Source: Dictyoglomus sp. NZ13-RE01 (GTDB taxonomy: Bacteria; Dictyoglomota; Dictyoglomia; Dictyoglomales; Dictyoglomaceae). From it: a stretch of 11,806 nt of DNA. The notes under the pieces were generated by a model. The model was given only the letters and a program-made list of their open reading frames with translations, searched no databases and was not told the DNA's origin. This document shows positions 7,235-11,806 of the stretch, in pieces (positions within the stretch are counted from its first letter, which is position 1; each line of letters opens with the position of its first letter). A program made the position numbers and the translations under genes. The DNA lies in the NCBI GenBank assembly GCA_002878375.1, contig NIRF01000023.1, forward strand, positions 1 to 11,806, read 5' to 3'.

Positions 7235-7263
7235 ATTTTACAACTAACTTTTTGGAAAAACAA
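7235..7263 (-). promoter_or_regulatory. Candidate promoter of the argCJBD operon
   Basis: On the minus strand, TTGTTT (7263-7258, only 3 of 6) and TAAAAT (7240-7235, 5 of 6) are 17 nt apart. The predicted start near 7228 gives a leader of about 24 nt, similar to that predicted for ddl. I see no convincing ArgR box (paired TGAAT/ATTCA) around it and no riboswitch or attenuator; the leader is too short for one. Confidence 0.4.
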
Positions 7264-7286
7264 TACTTAAAAGAAGACTTTTTCTA

Positions 7287-7314
7287 TTGACATTTTCTTC
7301 AAGTATGATATATT
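7287..7314 (+). promoter_or_regulatory. Promoter of the GH3 gene
   Basis: A perfect -35 TTGACA (7287-7292) and -10 TATATT (7309-7314) are 16 nt apart, with TG at 7306-7307 making an extended -10. Transcription should start near 7321, inside the operator-like site, giving a leader of about 73 nt. Confidence 0.7.
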
Positions 7315-7317
7315 ATT

Positions 7318-7344
7318 ACAAAACGATTGCGTAAATGGTTATGA
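7318..7344 (+). promoter_or_regulatory. Operator-like site A (shared motif), LacI-type core
   Basis: ACAAAACGATTGCG (7318-7331) is identical to 9774-9787. The similarity continues as AAAT-n-GTT-n-TGAA, about 28 bp in all. The core AA-n-CG-n-TT has the symmetry of LacI-family operators. It begins 4 nt after the -10, where a bound repressor would block initiation. Confidence 0.6.
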
Positions 7345-7393
7345 ATTGATTTAAGTAAATAAAAAAATCAAAAAATTAGAGAGGAGGAGAATA

Positions 7394-9694
7394 ATGGGAG
7401 ATAAATACCTTGATAAAAGTTTATCAATTGAGGAAAGAGTTGAAGATCTCCTATCCAAAATGACTCTCGAAGAGAAAGCAGCCCAACTGAAATCACGTAT
7501 ATTCGCCTTTTGGAAGACAATTGTTGATTTTGTTGAAAATTTACCATTAGAAGACTTAAATGAAGAACAATTAAACGATTTTAATAACTCGATATTTAAT
7601 GCGGTATTTGAGAGTGTCTTTCGTAGACCTGAAATTCATAACATAATTTCAAGAAATTTAGTAAAAAATAGTTGGCTAAAAGCTTTAGAAGGAGAACAAA
7701 AGATTCCAATTGGCCAATTTGCTTGTGTCCTTCGTGATTTTTCTCCAAGAGAAAGTGCTGAATTTGCTAATAAGATTCAAAAATATGTACTTGAAAATTC
7801 TCGATTAAAAATACCTATCTTAATACATGATGAATGTTTGCATGGATGTATGGCAAAAGGTTCAACAATATTTCCTCAAGCAATAGCAATGAGTTGTACA
7901 TGGGACCCTGAGTTAATAAGAGAAATGGCTGTAGCTATAGGGAAAGAGACAAGAGCAAGGGGAATTCATCAGGCACTCTCGCCAACAATAAATATAGCCA
8001 GAGATCCAAGATGTGGAAGAACAGAAGAAACTTATGGTGAGGACCCTTATTTGGCATCAAAATTTGCTGTAGCTTTTATTGAGGGTTTACAATCGCAAAA
8101 AGTTGCAGCTACGCCAAAACATTATGCAGCAAATTTTGTGGGCGATGGTGGAAGGGATAGTTATCCAATACACTTTAGTGAAAGATTACTGAGAGAAGTT
8201 TATTTTCAAACTTTCAAGGCTGCTGTAGAGAAAGCTGGAGCTATGTCCATAATGTCTGCATACAATTCAATTGATGGTGTTCCTTGTACTGCAAATAAAT
8301 GGTTGCTTACGGATGTTCTGCGAAATGAATGGGGATTTAAAGGGTATGTAGTTTCTGATTATATGGCAGTAACCCATCTTATTACTAAACATAGAGTTGC
8401 TTCGAGTAAAGAAGAAGCAGCAAAACTTGCTTTAGAAGCAGGACTTGATGTTGAATTGCCCGACTCAGATTGCTTTGAGAATATTGTCAATCTTGTAAAA
8501 CAAGGAAAGCTTAATCAAGAAGTATTAGATAATGCGGTGAGAAGAGTCTTAAGAGTAAAGTTCTGGCTTGGACTCTTTGATGATCCTTATGTAGATCCAG
8601 ATTATGCTGAGAAGATAAATGATCATCCAGCCCATAGAGAGTTAGCCCTAAAAATTGCGCGTGAATCTATAGTTCTTTTAAAGAATGATAGTGATATTTT
8701 ACCTTTGGATAAAAACATTAAGAAAATAGCAGTAATAGGACCAAATGCGGATATTCCAAGGATGGGGGGGTATAGTGGTTATGGTGTAAAAATTGTTACT
8801 CCTCTTGAAGGAATAAAGAACAAGGTTTCAAAAAGTACAGAAGTATATTATGCACAAGGTTGCGAGCTAATAGGAGATTCAAAGAAAGGCTTTGAAGAAG
8901 CAATAAAAATTGCTGAAAAGTGTGACGTTGCGATTCTTTTTATGGGAGATTCGGTGCCTGAAACTCAAGGTGAACAGAGGGACAGACATAATCTTGATCT
9001 TCCAGGCGTTCAGGAAGATTTAATAAAGGCAATTTGTGCAACAGGTATACCTGTAATAGTTGTTTTAATAAATGGAAGTGCTATTACAATGACAAAGTGG
9101 ATAAATGATGTTAAAGCTGTATTAGAAGCATGGTATCCTGGTGAAGAAGGCGGTAATGCAATAGCTGATGTTTTATTTGGTGATTATACTCCTGGAGGAA
9201 AATTAACAATAACTTTTCCAAAACATGTTGGACAATTACCACTTTATTATAATCATAGACCTACAGGTAGGGTTGATGATTATTGTGACTTAAGAGGGAG
9301 ACAAGCCTTATTCGAGTTTGGATATGGTTTAAGCTACACTAAATTTAAATATAGTAATTTGAGACTATCAAAAGAGAAAGTACCTATAGATGGAGTGTTA
9401 GAGGTAAGTTTTGATATTGAGAATATAGGTAAATTTGATGGCGATGAAGTGGCTCAGCTTTATTTAAGAAAAGAATATTCTCAGGTTGCTCGACCAGTTA
9501 AAGAATTGAAGGGATTTAAGAGAATAAGCTTAAAGAAAGGGGAGAAAAAGACAGTTACTCTCAAACTCACGGAAGAAGAATTAGGATTTTATGATAGAAA
9601 TTTAAATTTTGTTGTTGAACCTGGAAGATATGAGATTATGATAGGAAGTTCTTCAGAGGATATAAGATTAAGGGCATTTTTTGATGTGGGATAA
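7394..9694 (+). CDS. GH3 beta-glucosidase / beta-xylosidase
   Basis: A retaining exo-glycosidase of family GH3 that removes terminal beta-linked sugars from oligosaccharides. The 766 residues comprise an N-terminal TIM-barrel domain (about 1-400) with GRTEETYGEDPYL (208-220), PKHYAAN (241-247) and VVSDYMAV (319-326), Asp322 being the nucleophile; an alpha/beta sandwich domain (about 415-645) with the likely acid/base Glu527 in GEQRDR (526-531); and a fibronectin-III-like C-terminal domain (about 652-766). SDY rather than SDW, the GE-RDR motif and the FnIII tail place it with the xylosidase/glucosidase branch. Substrate choice (glucose, xylose or arabinose) cannot be decided. A longer than usual segment lies at residues about 34-105. 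No signal peptide, so it is cytoplasmic and would act on imported oligosaccharides. ATG 7394 follows GAGGAGGAG. CGT/CGA arginine codons are more frequent than in neighbours, notably at residues 35-137. Confidence 0.93.
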   Translation: MGDKYLDKSLSIEERVEDLLSKMTLEEKAAQLKSRIFAFWKTIVDFVENLPLEDLNEEQLNDFNNSIFNAVFESVFRRPEIHNIISRNLVKNSWLKALEGEQKIPIGQFACVLRDFSPRESAEFANKIQKYVLENSRLKIPILIHDECLHGCMAKGSTIFPQAIAMSCTWDPELIREMAVAIGKETRARGIHQALSPTINIARDPRCGRTEETYGEDPYLASKFAVAFIEGLQSQKVAATPKHYAANFVGDGGRDSYPIHFSERLLREVYFQTFKAAVEKAGAMSIMSAYNSIDGVPCTANKWLLTDVLRNEWGFKGYVVSDYMAVTHLITKHRVASSKEEAAKLALEAGLDVELPDSDCFENIVNLVKQGKLNQEVLDNAVRRVLRVKFWLGLFDDPYVDPDYAEKINDHPAHRELALKIARESIVLLKNDSDILPLDKNIKKIAVIGPNADIPRMGGYSGYGVKIVTPLEGIKNKVSKSTEVYYAQGCELIGDSKKGFEEAIKIAEKCDVAILFMGDSVPETQGEQRDRHNLDLPGVQEDLIKAICATGIPVIVVLINGSAITMTKWINDVKAVLEAWYPGEEGGNAIADVLFGDYTPGGKLTITFPKHVGQLPLYYNHRPTGRVDDYCDLRGRQALFEFGYGLSYTKFKYSNLRLSKEKVPIDGVLEVSFDIENIGKFDGDEVAQLYLRKEYSQVARPVKELKGFKRISLKKGEKKTVTLKLTEEELGFYDRNLNFVVEPGRYEIMIGSSSEDIRLRAFFDVG

Positions 9695-9757
9695 TTTTTG
9701 AATATTTTAAAATTTCAAGAATTATAAAAATATTAGTAATGATTTTTCCTCTAATTA

Positions 9758-9766
9758 TGGTATAAT
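9758..9766 (+). promoter_or_regulatory. Extended -10 promoter of the binding-protein gene
   Basis: TG-G-TATAAT (9758-9766) is a perfect extended -10. No good -35 is visible at the usual spacing, which extended -10 promoters tolerate. Transcription should start about 9773-9774, at the edge of operator-like site B, giving a leader of about 108 nt. Confidence 0.65.
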
Positions 9767-9773
9767 TATATAC

Positions 9774-9800
9774 ACAAAACGATTGCGAAAATAGTTGTGA
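9774..9800 (+). promoter_or_regulatory. Operator-like site B (shared motif), LacI-type core
   Basis: It repeats site A: the first 14 bp are identical (9774-9787), then AAAT-n-GTT-n-TGAA with single-base differences. It begins 7 nt after the -10. Outer CACAA (9773-9777) and TTGTG (9795-9799) form an extra inverted pair here, which site A only partly keeps. Confidence 0.6.
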
Positions 9801-9827
9801 AAGGAGGTGAGGAGGTTAAAAAATATA

Positions 9828-9869
9828 ATGAAAATTCCATTTACAAAATTTTTCCTCAAAAAATATTAG
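9828..9869 (+). CDS. Possible 13-residue leader peptide
   Basis: ATG 9828 opens a frame MKIPFTKFFLKKY that stops at TAG 9867-9869, where the last G is the first base of the SD of the binding-protein gene. Upstream lie two SD-like blocks, AAGGAGGTGA (9801-9810, a full-length match to the anti-SD complement) and GGAGG (9811-9815). The nearer one is 12 nt from the ATG, longer than ideal. A GTG at 9807 is in frame but overlaps the SD. Translation stopping next to the downstream SD would suit coupling. It may instead be chance in a purine-rich leader; no function is assigned. Confidence 0.3.
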   Translation: MKIPFTKFFLKKY

Positions 9870-9881
9870 GGAGGGAAGAGA

Positions 9882-11774
9882 ATGAAAAAAGTTGGGTGGT
9901 TGATTTTAGTTATTCTTTTAGCACTATTTAGCTTGTCTCAAGTTGGATATACTCAACTTGCTCCAGAGATACCGAGAAGTGAAACATTAATTGTAGATAT
10001 TTTAAGTGGAAGAGCTGTAGTACCAGATAATTTTAATACATGGGCTGCAACATGGAGATCTCCAGATCGTGGTATTCAACAACTAATGTTAGAACCTTTA
10101 TGGATGGTTGATCCTGCAACAGGAAAGGTTATAAACGCTTTAGCAGAGGAGAAGCCAATTTACAATAAAGATTTTACAAAAATGATTATAAAGCTGAGGA
10201 AAGGATGTTATTGGAGTGATGGAGTAGAATTTACCGCAGATGATGTAGTATTTGGCATTCAATTGACGATGAAAAATCCAGATATGGGGTATAATCCACA
10301 GTTTGTAACTTATGTCAATAGAGTATACAAAACAGATAAATATACTGTAGTTTTCGATCTTAAGAAACCTAATGCAAGATTTCATGCATATTTCTTAGAC
10401 AGATGGGGTGCATGGAGACCTTTGCCTAAACATATTTTTGAAAAAGTTAAAGATCCTGTAAGTTTTGAGTTTAATCCTCCTGTGGCCTCTGGACCATATA
10501 TATTAAAGAGTTATGATCCAGGTGGATACTGGACTTTGTGGGAAAGAAGAGAAGATTGGCAAAGAACTCCTACAGGAAAACTATTTGGAATGCCTCAACC
10601 TAAATATGTACTTTATATTTACTATGGACCTCCAGAGAAAAAAGTTCTTGCAATAGGGAATCATCAATTAGATGTAGCAGATTTGAATATGGAAGCATTA
10701 AGATCTGCATTTGCAGCTAACAAATATGTAAGAGGATATAGAAAGGAATATCCATGGGTAGTAAATAACGATCCATGTATAACAGGAATTACTTTTAATA
10801 CAGTAAAATTCCCATATAACAATAAAGATGTAAGATGGGCTTTGGCTCTTGCAATAGATATTGCAGATTATATTGGAGTAGCCTTTGATGGTGCAGCAAC
10901 TATGGGAGTTCTTCATATACCATCTACCCCAGCTTACCTTAAATGGTACTATAAACCATTAGAAAGCTGGTTAAGAAGCTTCACTATAGAGGTGGAAGGA
11001 AACCCCTTCAAGCCATACGATCCTGATGCAGCACTAAGATTAGCTGAATATGCAAGAAAAAGAGGATATAAGGTACCAACAGAACCCTCAGAAATCAAAG
11101 AAATATTTGGATATGGATGGTGGAAATATGCACCAGACGTAGCAGAGAAATTACTCATGAAGCATGGATTTAAGAGGGATAAGGATGGGAAGTGGTTACT
11201 ACCTGACGGTAAGCCTTGGAAGATGACTATTGTTTCCCATATAAGCCCTGCTCATCCTATGTTTAGAAATGCTGTTGCAGCTGCTCAACAATGGAGAAGA
11301 TTTGGTATTGAAGTAGAAATTGTAAATTTAGAAAATGCAGGAGTTATTGTAGATAGGGGAGAATATGAAGTATGTACTGCGGGAACATGGCCAGCAACAG
11401 AACCATGGGGTGGTCATCCAGATCTTTACAGAACACTATCATCTTTCCATTCACAATATATGAGACCTTTAGGAGAAACAAATCCTGGTCATGACTCAAG
11501 GTGGTCCTCTCCAGAGTTAGATAAAATTATAGAAGCAATGGAAAAAGTAGCTTGGGATAGTGTAGAGAATAAAAACTTAGGATTTGAAGGATTGAAGATT
11601 TTAGTAAGAGAAATGCCTACAATACCTACCTTTACATATCCTGGAGTAATTAGCTTGGATGAATACTATTGGACTAACTATCCTACAGCAGAGAATTCTT
11701 ATCAAATTGTCTATCATCACTGGCCTAACTTCAAATATGTACTTCCCTATTTGAAGTCTACTGGAAGAAAGTAG
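9882..11774 (+). CDS. ABC transporter solute-binding protein, family 5 (oligosaccharide or peptide type)
   Basis: The extracytoplasmic receptor of an ABC importer. Its 630 residues begin with a signal peptide: MKK, a hydrophobic run (5-19), then a polar region; cleavage is likely near residues 22-27. No lipobox Cys is seen, so it is probably not a lipoprotein. The SBP_bac_5 fold starts around residue 68 (QLMLEPLWMVDPATGKV), with LRKGCYWSDGVEFTADDVVF (the family's G-WSDG--FTA-DV motif, about 105-125), FNPPVASGPYIL, and NNKDVRWALALAIDIADYI (the VR-A---AID motif). This family is named for peptides and nickel, but members in Thermotoga bind cello- and xylo-oligosaccharides. Placement beside a cytoplasmic GH3 enzyme with the same operator-like motif makes a beta-linked oligosaccharide the likelier ligand (inference). 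SD GGGAGGG lies 6 nt before ATG 9882. Permease and ATPase genes are not in the window. Confidence 0.88.
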   Translation: MKKVGWLILVILLALFSLSQVGYTQLAPEIPRSETLIVDILSGRAVVPDNFNTWAATWRSPDRGIQQLMLEPLWMVDPATGKVINALAEEKPIYNKDFTKMIIKLRKGCYWSDGVEFTADDVVFGIQLTMKNPDMGYNPQFVTYVNRVYKTDKYTVVFDLKKPNARFHAYFLDRWGAWRPLPKHIFEKVKDPVSFEFNPPVASGPYILKSYDPGGYWTLWERREDWQRTPTGKLFGMPQPKYVLYIYYGPPEKKVLAIGNHQLDVADLNMEALRSAFAANKYVRGYRKEYPWVVNNDPCITGITFNTVKFPYNNKDVRWALALAIDIADYIGVAFDGAATMGVLHIPSTPAYLKWYYKPLESWLRSFTIEVEGNPFKPYDPDAALRLAEYARKRGYKVPTEPSEIKEIFGYGWWKYAPDVAEKLLMKHGFKRDKDGKWLLPDGKPWKMTIVSHISPAHPMFRNAVAAAQQWRRFGIEVEIVNLENAGVIVDRGEYEVCTAGTWPATEPWGGHPDLYRTLSSFHSQYMRPLGETNPGHDSRWSSPELDKIIEAMEKVAWDSVENKNLGFEGLKILVREMPTIPTFTYPGVISLDEYYWTNYPTAENSYQIVYHHWPNFKYVLPYLKSTGRK

Positions 11775-11788
11775 AAGTTAAAAGTCCC

Positions 11789-11806
11789 CCTCCCCTTAAG
11801 GGGAGG
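11789..11806 (+). terminator. GC-rich perfect palindrome after the binding-protein gene
   Basis: Seven C/T-rich bases, TTAA, and the exact complement form a 7-bp hairpin (CCTCCCC/GGGGAGG) starting 14 nt after the stop. The window ends at its last base, so the U-run that would prove an intrinsic terminator cannot be seen. More C lie at 11786-11788, so the stem may extend. Alternatively it is the stabilising or partly terminating hairpin often found between a binding-protein gene and its permease genes. Confidence 0.5.

Noticed and set aside
7337-7352. Part-palindrome GGTTATGAATTGATTT as an ArgR box for argC
   Set aside because: Only one TGAAT half-site matches; the partner half is absent and it lies about 110 bp upstream of the predicted argC start, on the GH3 leader side.
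9701-9734. AATATTTT/AAAATATT inverted repeat as a terminator of the GH3 gene
   Set aside because: The stem is made only of A-T pairs with an 18-nt loop and no U-run; it is expected in such AT-rich spacer DNA. I see no convincing terminator between GH3 and the next gene.

Overview
The window looks like chromosomal DNA of a thermophilic, AT-rich bacterium. Arginine is coded mostly by AGA/AGG, proteins are rich in Lys, Glu and Ile, intergenic gaps are short, Shine-Dalgarno (SD) sites are strong and GGAGG-like, and plant-polysaccharide genes are present. A Dictyoglomus-like organism is my best guess, but it is an inference from gene content and style, not from a marker gene.

Layout. (1) Bases 1-~198 hold the end of a probable insertion sequence: a leftward transposase-like reading frame that starts at 125 and runs off the window, preceded by a promoter-like sequence and a 13-bp inverted repeat that can cover its SD. 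(2) Bases ~199-1089 are the 3' remnant of a family 3 glycoside hydrolase (GH3). It has lost its N-terminal catalytic domain including the nucleophile, and carries an in-frame TAG where the family has a Trp codon. (3) Bases 1120-2064 (minus) encode D-alanine-D-alanine ligase. It is divergent from an S4-domain RNA-binding protein of the YlmH type (2118-2843, plus), with two interlocked promoters in the 53-bp gap. (4) Bases 2844-7204 (minus) are a compact arginine operon, argC-argJ-argB-argD, with 12-16 bp gaps. It covers the acetylated steps from N-acetylglutamate to ornithine, and ArgJ recycles the acetyl group. The operon ends back to back with ylmH, and its best terminator candidate lies inside the ylmH coding sequence. 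(5) Bases 7394-9694 (plus) encode an intact, probably cytoplasmic GH3 beta-glucosidase/beta-xylosidase. Bases 9882-11774 (plus) encode an exported family 5 ABC-transporter solute-binding protein, followed by a perfect GC-rich palindrome at the window edge.

How the parts work together. The GH3 enzyme and the binding protein each have their own promoter with an extended -10. Just downstream of each -10 lies the same 14-bp sequence, ACAAAACGATTGCG, embedded in a longer conserved block. This suggests one LacI-type regulator controlling uptake of an oligosaccharide and its intracellular hydrolysis. Transporter permeases and the regulator are not in the window. The arginine genes are an ordinary biosynthetic operon; ArgB has the N-terminal helix and C-terminal motif of arginine-inhibited enzymes, so feedback is probably at the enzyme level.

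I see no clearly new multi-gene system. The most interesting items are the IS end with a potential SD-sequestering stem-loop, the shared operator pair, the interlocked divergent promoters with a probable leaderless start, and the decayed GH3 gene. No tRNA, rRNA or CRISPR array was recognised.
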